Shown here piece after piece: positions 1 to 10,175 of a stretch of DNA of 64,000 bases. Location of the stretch: assembly GCF_036492835.1 (NCBI RefSeq), contig NZ_AP025317.1, forward strand, positions 248,001-312,000, written 5' to 3'. The translations under genes and the position numbers were made by a program. Origin of the DNA: Fulvitalea axinellae. Lineage in GTDB: Bacteria; Bacteroidota; Bacteroidia; Cytophagales; Cyclobacteriaceae. Numbering within the stretch: position 1 is the stretch's first letter; each line of letters begins with the position of its first letter. The notes under the pieces were generated by a model that made no database searches, was not told the origin of the DNA, and saw nothing but the letters and a program-made list of their open reading frames with translations.

Positions 1-2370
1 GAAAATCAGAAAGCAAATTATGGAAAAGAGAATTGTATAAAGGATAAAAGCGTTTGCGGAGCGCCAAGTGGGTACGGCGACGTCGATGAATATTCGGGCT
101 GGCGAGTCGCTGAAAATCCCGTCGTTGTTGCAAGCCAGAACCTCGAAGGTGTACGAACCGTCGGAGAGGTTGGTGAAAACGGCCGTGCCTTCGGTTTGTC
201 CGTCAATCCATTCGTTGGAAAGGCCCAGTAGGCGATAGCGGAATTTGTTTTTGGGCGAAAGCAAGTAATTGTCGGCGGAGAAGTCTAGCCTTAGCGAGTT
301 TTCGTCGTGAGCAAGGTTTAGGCTCGCTTGCCCCTCTTTGTTTAGTAGCGAAAAGTAATTGCGCTCGCTTTTGTTGTTGATCAAAATCCGGTTGAAGATA
401 ATTTGGGGTGGCCGGGTGTTGATTTTCAGCGCTTTGGGATCGATTACATTGAATCCGTTGGTTCCGCCGAAGTAAAGTTTTCCGGAACGGTCTTTAAAAA
501 CGGCTTGCGGGTTGAATATATTACCCTGAAGGCCGTCCGTTTCCGTGAGGTGGCGGAGTTTCTTTCTTTCCGGATTATATCTGAGAATCCCTTGGTTCGT
601 GCTGAACCATAGATGTTTGTGATTGTCTTCCGTGATGGCGTATACCTCAAACCCGTATATTGATTTGCTCAAATCGTTTTCGACCAACGATTCCGAATCG
701 GGATCATATACGATTACGCCGCTGGATTTTGTGGCGAATAAAACTAGTCCGGCGGAGGTTTCGAAAGAGCAAAAATAATTGCTGGACTTGTAGTCTGGAT
801 CGGCAAATAGCGTGAAGCTTTCGGGATCTTTTGGATTAATCCGGTAAACGCCGTTTCGGGACGAAATCCAGAGATTCCCTTTGCTGCCTCGCATCAGGTG
901 GCGGACGGCTTTGTTTCTGAGTTTTAGTTTCGGAAACAGGTCTTTCCAATACGAAATCCGTTCCGTCTTTTTATTGTAAAAACATACCGACTTCCCAAAA
1001 ACCACTACCCAAGCGCCGGAGTCAACGGGATAAACGTCATAAACGGCCTTACCGGGGAGGTGTAGCCCGTCCGAAGGACCTTCGGTAAAATGCTTGAATT
1101 TATCGCCTTTGTTTTTTCGAATAAAAAGGCCGTTTAAGGTCCCGGCATAAAGACTTCCTTCCGGTCCGGCCCTCAATGACTTTATATTGATGGCCATCGG
1201 CGTATTCTCGCTAAGGGGGATATGGCGAAATTTGTGGGTGGAAAAGTCAAGGTAATTGATCCCTCCCACTTCAGTGCCGACATAAATGCCTTTGTCGTCG
1301 AATTGGGCGAAGGAGGATATTATGTTGTTATTGAGGGCCCCTTTTTTCCCATTGTTCCAGTAAGTTGTGATATTGTTGTCGGCGGGGTGCGAATAACTGA
1401 TACCGCCGGCCCAAGTGCCGATCCAGATCCCATTTTCATTGTCTATATAAAAGCAACGTATTGAATTGTGAGTCAACCCAGGGGCGGAGTCTGGAGAGTA
1501 ACGGGTAAGCTCACCATTTTCCTCGACATAAAGGCCTTGGAAAGTTCCGAACCACATTCGCCCCTGGTGGTCTGAGGTGATGGCCCGGATACTGGCTTTG
1601 TCTATATCCCACTGTTTTGATTGCGGGTAAGTATAATGCTTGACCACTTTTCCCTGCCGGGTAAGTTTGGACACGCCGTCCGAGATATAACCCGCATAAA
1701 GGTGTTGGCCTTTGGCATAGATGGTACGCAGTTCGTGGCCCTTTCCGTCCGATATTTTTTCGAATTCTTTGGTGTCGGGATCAAACGAAAAGATGGCGCC
1801 GCTCTTTGTGCCTATCCACCCCGTTCCTGTTTGGTCGAAAAAAAGGCAACTTAATGCCTCAATGTTATCGACGTAAACTTCCTCGCAGGAGCTTCTGTCC
1901 GCATTGATCTTGAAAAGCCTAAAGTTAAAAATGACCCACAGCTGACCTTTGTGATCCTCTTCGAGGGCTTTGATTATTCGGCTTTCCCATTTCCAAACAT
2001 CTTCGGGTATTAGGCATTTGAATTTGGTTTCGAATTTGTCTGTAGTGTGGTCGTATACAACCAGTCCGCAGTCGGTTCCTATCCAGAGTTTTCCGTTTCT
2101 GTCCACTTTTATTTTTGTCAGGTCATTGTCGGGCAATGAGCCTTCTTGCCCTTTGATGTGACGGTAGTGTCTGAAGTTTTCGGAATCGAACCTGAAAAGC
2201 CCATGCTCCGAGCTTACCCAAACGGTGCCGGATTTGTCTTTGTCAATATCCCGAATCCCCTGAAAGCTTAGCCCGCCGGGCGGTGTTATTCGGCGAAAAG
2301 TGATCTCCTCCGCATTTGACGCAACGAAGGTTAGCCAACAAGTAAGGAAAAAGATAAAGGTCCGGAGCAT
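1..2370 (-). CDS. Periplasmic beta-propeller sensor, N-terminal part (hybrid two-component type); runs off the window
   Basis: An open frame of 790 codons starts at ATG 2370 with a signal peptide (MLRTFIFFLTCWLTFVASNA) and continues to base 1 without a stop. It contains many two-component-regulator propeller (reg_prop) units of the kind 'GTVWVSSEHGLFRFD', 'GKLWIGTDCGLVVYD' and 'GRMWFGTFQGLYVEE', then a Y_Y_Y-type Ig-like domain (around residues 690-765, 'SLRLDFSADNYLL', 'YRYRLLGLSNEW'-like) and the start of a membrane helix ('AFILYTILFSIICFLIF') at the window edge. This order is that of Bacteroidota hybrid two-component sensors that bind glycan fragments in the periplasm and control nearby SusCD loci. 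The kinase and output domains are outside the window, so a classical kinase or another output cannot be excluded. It is divergent from the phosphatase gene and probably controls the plus-strand genes at 2571-10156 (inference). Confidence 0.85.
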   Translation of the reverse strand, partial: MLRTFIFFLTCWLTFVASNAEEITFRRITPPGGLSFQGIRDIDKDKSGTVWVSSEHGLFRFDSENFRHYRHIKGQEGSLPDNDLTKIKVDRNGKLWIGTDCGLVVYDHTTDKFETKFKCLIPEDVWKWESRIIKALEEDHKGQLWVIFNFRLFKINADRSSCEEVYVDNIEALSCLFFDQTGTGWIGTKSGAIFSFDPDTKEFEKISDGKGHELRTIYAKGQHLYAGYISDGVSKLTRQGKVVKHYTYPQSKQWDIDKASIRAITSDHQGRMWFGTFQGLYVEENGELTRYSPDSAPGLTHNSIRCFYIDNENGIWIGTWAGGISYSHPADNNITTYWNNGKKGALNNNIISSFAQFDDKGIYVGTEVGGINYLDFSTHKFRHIPLSENTPMAINIKSLRAGPEGSLYAGTLNGLFIRKNKGDKFKHFTEGPSDGLHLPGKAVYDVYPVDSGAWVVVFGKSVCFYNKKTERISYWKDLFPKLKLRNKAVRHLMRGSKGNLWISSRNGVYRINPKDPESFTLFADPDYKSSNYFCSFETSAGLVLFATKSSGVIVYDPDSESLVENDLSKSIYGFEVYAITEDNHKHLWFSTNQGILRYNPERKKLRHLTETDGLQGNIFNPQAVFKDRSGKLYFGGTNGFNVIDPKALKINTRPPQIIFNRILINNKSERNYFSLLNKEGQASLNLAHDENSLRLDFSADNYLLSPKNKFRYRLLGLSNEWIDGQTEGTAVFTNLSDGSYTFEVLACNNDGIFSDSPARIFIDVAVPTWRSANAFILYTILFSIICFLIF

Positions 2371-2570
2371 AGCGCGTCTATTTTTCCGCAAAATACGAAT
2401 TCATGTCCCTTTAATCATGACACACAGGTCGTATGGATGCGACATATACGCTATAACGCGACTATTGTGGCCTTTTTCGCGACTTCCGCTGTAGCAGACT
2501 CCGCACATTGACCGCTATGTTTGGCACCGAATCTATGACGCTTTTTTGTTGTGCTATAAAATTGTTGTGT

Positions 2571-3737
2571 ATGTGTAAGGTTTGGAAATCGTCCCTTTTG
2601 CTGGGAGCGATTAGTTTTTTGTCCGCCAATGTGGCGTTTGCCCAAGAAGAATATCGGGATCCTAAAAAGAGGTCTTACATCGAGACCTTTGAGGGAGGGA
2701 TGTTTCATAAAGTGGAGCGCTATGAAAACGTGAAATTCAAGAAGCGTCCCAAGAACGTGATCATCATGATTGGTGACGGCATGGGCATAGCCCAAGTTTT
2801 TGCCGGGATGACAGCCAACAAAGGCGAGCTGTATTTGGAGAATTTTCGTTATTGCGGGTTTTCCAAGACCCAATCGGCGGATGATTATGTTACCGATTCA
2901 GCCGCTGGAGGTACGGCGATAGCCACCGGAAAGAAAACGAAAAACCACGCTATCGGTCTGGACAAAAACGGAAGGCCCGCCAAGAATATTTTGGAGGATG
3001 CCAGAGATAGAGGAATGATGACTGGTGTGGTGACGACATCGTTGATCAATCACGCTACGCCGGCGGCGTTTATGGCCCATCAGGCCCACCGGAAAATGTA
3101 CGAGGAAATCGCTTGGGACATTGTCGACAGTGGGGTGGACGTAGCCGTAGGCGGTGGCCGTAAGCATTTCGAAGGGAGGACAGACGGCATAAACCTGTCG
3201 GACACTTTGCGGAACCGGGGCGTAAAGGTGGCCTATTCTGTAGACGAACTGGAAAAGCACGGTGCTGGTCCGGTTGTGGGACTCTTCGCTGATATGCATG
3301 TGCCTCATTATCCCGAAAGGGGAATGATGCTCTCTCGCTCGGTGGAGTATGCGATAAATAAACTGGAAAAGGACAAAGACGGCTACGTGTTGGTAGTGGA
3401 AGGAAGCAAGATAGACGCGGGTGGCCACCAGAACAAGACGCCTTTCGCCGTAAAGGAGATGCTTGATTTCGACCAAGCCATAGGCGTGGCGTTGAGGCAT
3501 GCGGCTCAAGACCGGGAAACCTTGATTGTCGTAACCGCCGACCATGAGACTGGCGGTATGGCAAATACCGGTGGAGATATGGAAACGGGAATGGTGAAAG
3601 CCAAATTCGTTTACGGCAAACACACGGGTATTCCTGTTCCGGTATTCGCTTTTGGCCCTGGGGCTGAGAAATTCACCGGGTTTATGGAAAACACGGATAT
3701 CCACAAAAAGATAAAAGAAGCATTGAAGATGCTGTAA
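2571..3737 (+). CDS. Alkaline phosphatase, exported (PhoA family)
   Basis: A 388-residue protein if started at ATG 2571, which gives a clean signal peptide ending in ANVAFAQ; upstream in-frame starts (TTG 2508, ATG 2517) would add residues before the signal. The alkaline-phosphatase fold signatures are all visible: the first metal site 'MIGDGMG', the nucleophile serine in 'VTDSAAGGTAIATG', 'VEGSKIDAGGHQN', and the C-terminal metal site 'TADHETGG'. It would hydrolyse phosphomonoesters in the periplasm. It stands directly upstream of a SusC/SusD pair and divergent from the propeller sensor, so it may remove phosphate from an imported substrate rather than serve general phosphate starvation; that is inference. 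A hairpin about 25 bp after the stop may end transcription before susC. Confidence 0.93.
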   Translation: MCKVWKSSLLLGAISFLSANVAFAQEEYRDPKKRSYIETFEGGMFHKVERYENVKFKKRPKNVIIMIGDGMGIAQVFAGMTANKGELYLENFRYCGFSKTQSADDYVTDSAAGGTAIATGKKTKNHAIGLDKNGRPAKNILEDARDRGMMTGVVTTSLINHATPAAFMAHQAHRKMYEEIAWDIVDSGVDVAVGGGRKHFEGRTDGINLSDTLRNRGVKVAYSVDELEKHGAGPVVGLFADMHVPHYPERGMMLSRSVEYAINKLEKDKDGYVLVVEGSKIDAGGHQNKTPFAVKEMLDFDQAIGVALRHAAQDRETLIVVTADHETGGMANTGGDMETGMVKAKFVYGKHTGIPVPVFAFGPGAEKFTGFMENTDIHKKIKEALKML

Positions 3738-3761
3738 AAGGGCAATAAATGTGTGTGAAAT

Positions 3762-3808
3762 GGTTTGGGAGATGTGTGGTGGACTCTGCTATCACTCCCA
3801 AGCCTTTT
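3762..3808 (+). terminator. Possible terminator after the phosphatase gene
   Basis: GGTTTGGGAG (3762-3771) pairs with CTCCCAAGCC (3795-3804) with one G-T pair, followed by TTTTG. The loop is long (23 nt), so this is weak. The remaining 165 bp to the SusC start hold no gene and are the likely SusC leader. Confidence 0.4.
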
Positions 3809-3973
3809 GTAAATGATAAAGTATAGATAGTAGCGAGAGATAGGTGTTGTTGGTTTTGTTGGGAGGTCGCTTTAAGAAATATGGCGCGGGTTTTTACCAT
3901 AGATTTTTTCAAATGCGAATTGGGCGGGAAAACTAATTCGATGAAATAATTTTTCACCAATAATTAACTATAA

Positions 3974-6900
3974 ATGAGAAACATCAACCATCTGTTTTCT
4001 TTCATTTTGACAGTCGTTTTCTGTCTTGGAGCTCTTAGCCTTCAGGCCCAGAAAAAGACATTGTCGGGAAAAGTTCTCGATGAAGCGAAGGAACCGATAC
4101 CGGGAGTGTCGATCGGGTTTAAGGGGACTACGGTAGGGACCGTTACTAATGTAGACGGAGTTTTTAAAATCGACCAGCCGAAGGGCGCTGACATTTTGGT
4201 GTTCACCTATCTCGGAATGGCCACTAAAGAGGTTGCCGTGGGTAACCAGACTACTTTCGAGATTGTGATGCAAGGCGATATCATCGGTCTGGATGAAGTG
4301 GTGACCATCGGTTACAGCATGGAGAAAAAGCGTGACTTGAGTGGTTCGCTCACCTCGGTAAAAGCCGAAGACATCGCTAACATTCCGGCTACCCGCCCAG
4401 ACCAGTTGCTTCAGGGAAGAAGCTCCGGCCTGTACGTAAACAACGCCAACGCCCAGCCCGGCGGAGGCGTAAGCATGAGAATCCGGGGAACCTCGTCTAT
4501 CCAAGGCGATTCGGAACCTTTGGTGATCGTGGACGGTGTAATCGGCGGTTCTTTGGAACAGCTCAACCCAAGCGACATCGAATCCATGGAGATTCTGAAA
4601 GACGCTTCGTCTACGGCCATTTACGGTTCTAGGGGTGCGAACGGTGTTATCCTTATTACCACTAAGCGAGGAAAATCCGGTGCGCCGCAAGTTTCGTATT
4701 CGGGCTATATGAGCTGGAGCGCCGTTCGTAATAAGCTGGACTTGACTAACGCCGAGCAATCTGCGGAGATGATCAACGACGCCATCGACAGGGGAGTGGA
4801 CAATATTTCGGAGTCGATGCGCCAACCTGCGGGATTGGGCGAAGGCACTGACTGGCAAGACGAAATTTATCGTACGGCACCGATGGTAAGCCATAACGTA
4901 AACTTGGCGGGCGGATCTGACAAAACACGTTATGCCGTATCCGTTGGGCACTTGGACCAAGACGGTATCGTGAAAAATTCGGATTTCAGAAGAACTTCGG
5001 TGCGTCTGAACCTTGACCAAGACATTACCGACAAATTGACTTTCGGACTGAACTTTTACTACGCCCGATCCGGCCAGAACAGCGCCAAGGTCAATACCTT
5101 CGGCGGATCGTCGGGTGGTGGTATCTCAAGAACCGTGATCGGAATGTCGCCGATTCTTACGCCTTATGACGCTGATGGCAATTACAACACCGCCCTTCCG
5201 GGATTGGGTGGAGCTAACGAGTCGGCGCTGGCTTTGGTGAATGAACGCGAAGACTACCGCGTGGTGGATTATCTGCAAGGCTCTATGTTTGCCAACTACA
5301 ATATCACCAGCCAATTGGCGGTGAACAGCCGTTTTTCTTACAAAATGGACAACGCCGAAAGACGCTTCTTCGCCACAAGCGAGCTGTTGGAGTCTGACGG
5401 CGGTACGGCCACGCTTTCGAACTCGGAGATTTCGGACTGGCTTTCGGAAACGGTTTTGACTTACAAAACCAAAATCGGTGAGGGCGACTTGAGCGCGTTG
5501 GCTGGGTTCACCGCGCAACAAGAGGAATATTTCCGCTTTAGCTTGACGGGCCGGGACTTTTCTACCCAAAGTAACTCGTACAATCAAGTGGACTTGGCGG
5601 ATCCGGAAAACCGTGATATCTCAAGTACGACCTACAAGCGCTCGATGCTTTCGTATATCGGCCGTTTGAGCTACAATTATCTCGGACGTTATATCGTGAC
5701 CGTGAGCGGACGTTATGACGGCGCTTCGGTATTCGGAGATAACAACAAATACGGATTCTTCCCGTCGGCGGCCGTGGCTTGGCGTGTGAGCGATGAGCCT
5801 TTCTTCCAGAATATCACTTCGGTTTCTTCGCTGAAGTTCCGTGCCAGCTGGGGACAGGTCGGCAACCAGGCCATCCCTCCGTTCCAGACTTTCGCATCCT
5901 CGTCATTGCCTTCGTTGAACAACTCAGGCTCTTTGGACGGAACTTCCCCGTCGGTATCGGCGAAGCTGAAGCGTTTGGCGAATCCGAACCTTTCTTGGGA
6001 AACGACCACACAGACTGACATCGGTATTGACTTGGAGTTGTTGGAAGGGCGTATCTCGTTTACGGCCGACTATTATAAAAAGCGTACCGAGGATCTGCTT
6101 TTTGAGCGTCCGCAACCTTTGTTGGCCGGCGTGAACAGCATATTGGACAATATCGGAGTGGTGGAGAATACCGGTTGGGAATTCGAAATCGGAACCCGGA
6201 ACATTACGGGCGAATTCACTTGGAATACCGACTTCAATATTTCATTCAACAAAAATAAGGTAGTGGATCTTGGCGATGAGACCGAGCTGGTTATCGACCC
6301 GAATTTCAACGGATTGAAAAACGTCGTTCGCCTTATCGAAGGGGAAGAGATCGGCACTTTCTGGGGATATGAATTCGACGGGGTTTACCAAAATGCTGAC
6401 CAAGTGGCCAACCTCCCGGGCCCGGGCGCCGAGGTGGGCGGGCCGAAATACAAGGACCTGAACGGCGACGGAGAAATCACTTCCGCCGACCAAAGGGTGA
6501 TCGGTCGTCCTATTCCGGATATCATTGTCGGTTTGGACAATAGCTTCTCCTACAAAGGTTTTGACCTGAATGTATTCGTTACGGGCGTGTTCGGGAACGA
6601 CGTAATGAACGGTACCCGCCTTCAGACACACCAAGGCGGAGCGCTTTCGCCGAAGGCGGTGGACTATTACGATAATTATTGGAGAGGCGAAGGAACCAGT
6701 GATTCGCATGTTGGGCTGGGCACGGCCACGAGTTTCTCGACTTATTATGTGGAGAAGGGCAATTTTATCCGCCTGAAAAACATCTCGTTGGGCTATACTA
6801 TTCCAAAATCTTTGTTCAACAACAAGATCTCAAGCGTAAGGGTATACGCCAGCGCCCAGAACCTGGTAACGATAACGGACTACACCGGCTATGATCCGGA

Positions 6901-7018
6901 AGTGAACTCTTCTATCGCGCAGAGCCCGCTTGAGAACGGCAACTTGCTCCAAGGCATCGAATTCGGAGCCTACCCGTCGGCCAAATCTTTTACCGTGGGT
7001 ATTAACGTGAACTTCTGA
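3974..7018 (+). CDS. SusC/RagA-family TonB-dependent outer-membrane transporter
   Basis: A 1014-residue protein with signal peptide (cleavage after LSLQAQ), a carboxypeptidase-regulatory-like domain at about 27-105 ('GKVLDEAKEPIPGVSIGFKG'), the SusC linker 'LDEVVTIGYS', a plug domain at about 115-225 ('LLQGRSSGLYV', 'MRIRGTSSIQG', 'PLVIVDGVIGG', 'SSTAIYGSRGANGVILITT') and a long beta-barrel ending in aromatic residue 'VNF'. It imports oligomers across the outer membrane using TonB energy. It is followed after 29 bp by its SusD partner, so the two are one transcript. The substrate cannot be read from the sequence; the neighbouring phosphatase hints at a phosphorylated one. Confidence 0.96.
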   Translation: MRNINHLFSFILTVVFCLGALSLQAQKKTLSGKVLDEAKEPIPGVSIGFKGTTVGTVTNVDGVFKIDQPKGADILVFTYLGMATKEVAVGNQTTFEIVMQGDIIGLDEVVTIGYSMEKKRDLSGSLTSVKAEDIANIPATRPDQLLQGRSSGLYVNNANAQPGGGVSMRIRGTSSIQGDSEPLVIVDGVIGGSLEQLNPSDIESMEILKDASSTAIYGSRGANGVILITTKRGKSGAPQVSYSGYMSWSAVRNKLDLTNAEQSAEMINDAIDRGVDNISESMRQPAGLGEGTDWQDEIYRTAPMVSHNVNLAGGSDKTRYAVSVGHLDQDGIVKNSDFRRTSVRLNLDQDITDKLTFGLNFYYARSGQNSAKVNTFGGSSGGGISRTVIGMSPILTPYDADGNYNTALPGLGGANESALALVNEREDYRVVDYLQGSMFANYNITSQLAVNSRFSYKMDNAERRFFATSELLESDGGTATLSNSEISDWLSETVLTYKTKIGEGDLSALAGFTAQQEEYFRFSLTGRDFSTQSNSYNQVDLADPENRDISSTTYKRSMLSYIGRLSYNYLGRYIVTVSGRYDGASVFGDNNKYGFFPSAAVAWRVSDEPFFQNITSVSSLKFRASWGQVGNQAIPPFQTFASSSLPSLNNSGSLDGTSPSVSAKLKRLANPNLSWETTTQTDIGIDLELLEGRISFTADYYKKRTEDLLFERPQPLLAGVNSILDNIGVVENTGWEFEIGTRNITGEFTWNTDFNISFNKNKVVDLGDETELVIDPNFNGLKNVVRLIEGEEIGTFWGYEFDGVYQNADQVANLPGPGAEVGGPKYKDLNGDGEITSADQRVIGRPIPDIIVGLDNSFSYKGFDLNVFVTGVFGNDVMNGTRLQTHQGGALSPKAVDYYDNYWRGEGTSDSHVGLGTATSFSTYYVEKGNFIRLKNISLGYTIPKSLFNNKISSVRVYASAQNLVTITDYTGYDPEVNSSIAQSPLENGNLLQGIEFGAYPSAKSFTVGINVNF

Positions 7019-7047
7019 TCCGGAACAGTCAACAAAATTTTCGACAA

Positions 7048-8571
7048 ATGAAATCAAGCTTAAAATATATATTGGCGGCTTCAATCGCCTTCGGCAGTTT
7101 CTCGTGCTCGGATTTTCTGGAGGAGGAACCGCAGTCTTTCCTTTCGCCCTCGGTGGTGAAAACCTCTTCCGACGCCGACCTGATGGTGGCCGGCATCCTG
7201 AGTATCTATTCCGGTAATAACCACTATTCCCGGGATTATTACCTGCTCTCGGAAATCTCAAGCGACCACGCTTCTACGGTGAGCGGAAGCTCGTCGCGTA
7301 TAGCGATTGACCATTATAACTACGATACCAATCATAGCGATATCGAAGACGTGTGGGAATCGGGCGTACGGATTGTGGCCAACGCCAACTACCTGATTGC
7401 CGGAATGAAGGACGGCGGTAACGCCATGAGCGAGGACGATAAGGCCAACTACGACGCTACGGCCCGCTTCTTTAGGGCGCACACTTACTTTGACCTTGTG
7501 CGACTGTTCGGCGGGGTGGCTTTGCTACGTGAGCCTGTGGAAAGCGCGGCGCAGCTTGAAGGCCTGAAGCGTAATAGCGTACAAGAAGTGTACGATTTTA
7601 TCACCTCTGAACTGGAAGCCATCGAAGGGCAGTTCACCGACTCTTGGAACAGCTCGAAGAGAGGAACTTCTTTCCCAACCAAATGGGCGGTAAAAGCTTT
7701 GTTGAGTAACGTATATCTGACGCAAGCCGGCAAACCTCTGGAAGACGCTTCGGCTTGGGCTAAATCGGCAACGAAGGCCAAGGAATTGTTGGACGAAGGT
7801 GGATACGGATTTATAGAAGGCGGATACGCCGAACTGTTCAAAGTGGAGAACAAAACCAGCAACGAGCATATCTGGTCTATCTTGAGCCACAGAACTATAC
7901 ACGCCGTTAATTGCCGATTTGGGGGCATAGGTACCCAAGACGGTTGGGGCAACTTCGGTGTGACGGAAGGCGTAATGGATATCTTCGATGACGCAGACCC
8001 AAGAAAAGCGGCGACGTTTATGACGGAAATCTGGGATGTGAATTCTTCCGGAGAACAGGTGAAGCTGGTAACCATGGACGAATGGAGCTACCAAGGGGTG
8101 CCGATGATAGCGAAGTTCGCCGCGCCGGAAAACACTGGGGTTCCGGCCAAAAACTGGAAAGACGACAGCCGACGCAAGGGCAATATCCTTTCGGGTTATC
8201 GCTATGGTGAGATGCTGTTGGTTTACGCCGAAGCGGAAAACGAGGCCAATCCCGGAAGCTCGGCGGCTTTGCAGGCATTGAACAAAGTGCGCGACAGGGT
8301 AGGGATGCCTGCGATAACGGCTACGGACCAAGCCGGAATCCGCGAAGCCATCAAGATGGAGCGGACTTACGAGATGGCCTTTGAGGCCCGTCGCAGGTTT
8401 GACCTTGTGCGTTGGGGCGATTTTATGACAGCCATGAAAAAAGATCCCGAGGCCAAAGACTTTGTCCAAAGTCACCATACGCTTTTCCCGATTCCGCAAA
8501 GGGAATATGACGTGTTGAAAGACTTTGAGCAAAACCCGGGATACCCGAGTGACCGTAGCGGAAGCAACTAA
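7048..8571 (+). CDS. SusD/RagB-family nutrient-binding outer-membrane lipoprotein
   Basis: A 507-residue lipoprotein: signal peptide with lipobox before Cys (GSFSC), the SusD-type 'SDFLEEEPQSF' N-terminus, TPR-like helical core ('ARFFRAHTYFDLVRLFGGV', 'KWAVKALLSNVYL'), and the C-terminal motif 'RRRFDLVRWGDF' followed by 'LFPIPQREYD' typical of the family. It forms the surface lid that captures substrate for the SusC barrel encoded 29 bp upstream. Family length and ending are normal. A terminator follows. Confidence 0.96.
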   Translation: MKSSLKYILAASIAFGSFSCSDFLEEEPQSFLSPSVVKTSSDADLMVAGILSIYSGNNHYSRDYYLLSEISSDHASTVSGSSSRIAIDHYNYDTNHSDIEDVWESGVRIVANANYLIAGMKDGGNAMSEDDKANYDATARFFRAHTYFDLVRLFGGVALLREPVESAAQLEGLKRNSVQEVYDFITSELEAIEGQFTDSWNSSKRGTSFPTKWAVKALLSNVYLTQAGKPLEDASAWAKSATKAKELLDEGGYGFIEGGYAELFKVENKTSNEHIWSILSHRTIHAVNCRFGGIGTQDGWGNFGVTEGVMDIFDDADPRKAATFMTEIWDVNSSGEQVKLVTMDEWSYQGVPMIAKFAAPENTGVPAKNWKDDSRRKGNILSGYRYGEMLLVYAEAENEANPGSSAALQALNKVRDRVGMPAITATDQAGIREAIKMERTYEMAFEARRRFDLVRWGDFMTAMKKDPEAKDFVQSHHTLFPIPQREYDVLKDFEQNPGYPSDRSGSN

Positions 8572-8615
8572 GCGAGTTCCCTTTTGTAGTAGCTATAGCT
8601 TATAATCTAAACAGA

Positions 8616-8646
8616 AAAGCCTCTTAATCTAAGGGGCTTTTTTTGT
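8616..8646 (+). terminator. Rho-independent terminator after susD
   Basis: AAAGCCTCTT (8616-8625) pairs with AAGGGGCTTT (8631-8640), loop AATCT, then a run of T. It ends the susC-susD transcript. The AT-rich stretch 8647-8905 holds no gene and presumably carries the promoter of the next one. Confidence 0.8.
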
Positions 8647-8905
8647 TATGCACGTATCTTGATTTTGACGTATTAGTGAAGTCCTGAAAATTGAATTAAT
8701 TTAATTTTTTCATAAAGTCATTGACAGCCTGTTATTCTTTAAATATCTTTATTTCAATAAGTATTGTTTTGATTTAGAATTCTGTTCGAGGGTTCCTTTT
8801 TAATCGGATTCTTATTACTGGAGTAATATTTTTGCCCAAAGGTTTTTCTAAATATACCGATGCCGGGTTCCTCGATTTATTTTTATACTATACACATTCC
8901 GCTAA

Positions 8906-10156
8906 ATGAAACTATTACTAAAGAATTTCTTTTTTGGATCGCTGTCCCTAGCTATCCTGAGCTGTGGTGGCCAAAGCCAAGAGCATTCTTCCCGTTTTAC
9001 GCAGAAGCAGGTGGCTTCGCTTCAGATGGGTTCCACCAAGATTTTGTCAGCTACAAATGACTCTGTTGAGACGATTGATTTGAATCCGTTCTTGAAAAAG
9101 CGCCCCTTTGATTTCGGTGAAATTATTGAGGAAGTCCGCCTGATTCCATTAGAATCAACGGAAGAAGCTTTTTTAACTAGGATAGACCAACTGAAGATGA
9201 CTGATTCCCATATCTATATAATGGATGATAAAAAGGGGAGCAGGAACAATGAGGTGGTTATTTTTGACCGGAAGGGACGTTTTATAAAGCGTATACCTAA
9301 AGGCAAAGGCCCAGGGGAACTGAGCCGTGCATATAAAATTGAATTTGATGAGGTGGCTAATGAGTTGATTGTCGATGTACACTCATACCTCAAATTCTTT
9401 AGCCCTGAAGGGAAATTTATTCGGCAGTGGCGCTATCCTTTTTTCTTTCATGGCCTAACAACGCTTCCAGATGGCAATGGCTATGTGTTCAAGTCCATGG
9501 ACAGAGAGGGGAATGAGCATATGGGACATTTGGCTGATTACTTGGTGAAGATCACGGACAAGGATTTTCATCTAAATTCTGTTGCGATGTTTGCTAAACC
9601 AACAGAGGTAATTTTTCACGGGAACAGTTATTTTCATAAAAATAATGGAGAATTATATGTGACAGACAGATTTCAGGATACGGTATTCCAGATTACTTCC
9701 GCTAGCGAAATAAAAGCGCGCTATGTTCTGGATTATAATGACAACCGGCTTCCCCAGCATTATGTATACGGGAAAAATGAAGAGTTCCGAAAGGTCCGAA
9801 AGAGAGGGGAATACGCTTACTATATGGGCGCATACGCTGATGTGGGCACGCACCAGTTTTTTCGGCTTACCACAGAGGATCGTACCGCACTTATATTTAG
9901 AGATAAGTCAACGGGAGTATTGAAAGGAGGAAACGGTAGAAAAGGCTGTGTGGAAGTGCCTAATAATTGGTTTTTCCGTCAATGGACGGCTGGGGATTAC
10001 TTTGTTTCTTATTATACGCCAATGGGTGCCAAACCTTTTCCTGACAGTTCGATTATTCCCGAAGAAGATAAAGCGAGAGCGAGAAACTTGGAGGAAGGGG
10101 ATAATATTGTTTTGGTACTATATAAGCTGAAGCGCTTTGAGAAAGAGCCGACATAA
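8906..10156 (+). CDS. 6-bladed beta-propeller lipoprotein
   Basis: A 416-residue lipoprotein (MKLLLKNFFFGSLSLAILSC lipobox) that resembles the Bacteroidota '6-bladed beta-propeller' family: 'LIPLESTEEAFLTRIDQLKM', 'IYIMDDK', 'VVIFDRKGRFIKRIPKGKGPGEL' and 'KFFSPEGKFIRQWRYP' are the NHL-like blade strands that family shows. Such proteins often sit beside SusCD pairs; the exact role is not established and may be glycan or peptide binding. It has its own upstream AT-rich region after a terminator. Its base composition is more AT-rich than the SusCD pair before it. An insertion sequence lies 20 bp after its stop and separates it from a strong hairpin at 11381-11418. Confidence 0.85.
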   Translation: MKLLLKNFFFGSLSLAILSCGGQSQEHSSRFTQKQVASLQMGSTKILSATNDSVETIDLNPFLKKRPFDFGEIIEEVRLIPLESTEEAFLTRIDQLKMTDSHIYIMDDKKGSRNNEVVIFDRKGRFIKRIPKGKGPGELSRAYKIEFDEVANELIVDVHSYLKFFSPEGKFIRQWRYPFFFHGLTTLPDGNGYVFKSMDREGNEHMGHLADYLVKITDKDFHLNSVAMFAKPTEVIFHGNSYFHKNNGELYVTDRFQDTVFQITSASEIKARYVLDYNDNRLPQHYVYGKNEEFRKVRKRGEYAYYMGAYADVGTHQFFRLTTEDRTALIFRDKSTGVLKGGNGRKGCVEVPNNWFFRQWTAGDYFVSYYTPMGAKPFPDSSIIPEEDKARARNLEEGDNIVLVLYKLKRFEKEPT

Positions 10157-10169
10157 TACGAAATTCAAA

Positions 10170-10175
10170 ACGTAA
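10170..10175. repeat. Left target-site duplication ACGTAA
   Basis: Direct repeat of 11370-11375, touching the left inverted repeat of the insertion sequence. Confidence 0.85.

Noticed and set aside
3968-5020. 350-residue open frame antisense to the first susC
   Set aside because: Shadow of susC with no recognisable features.
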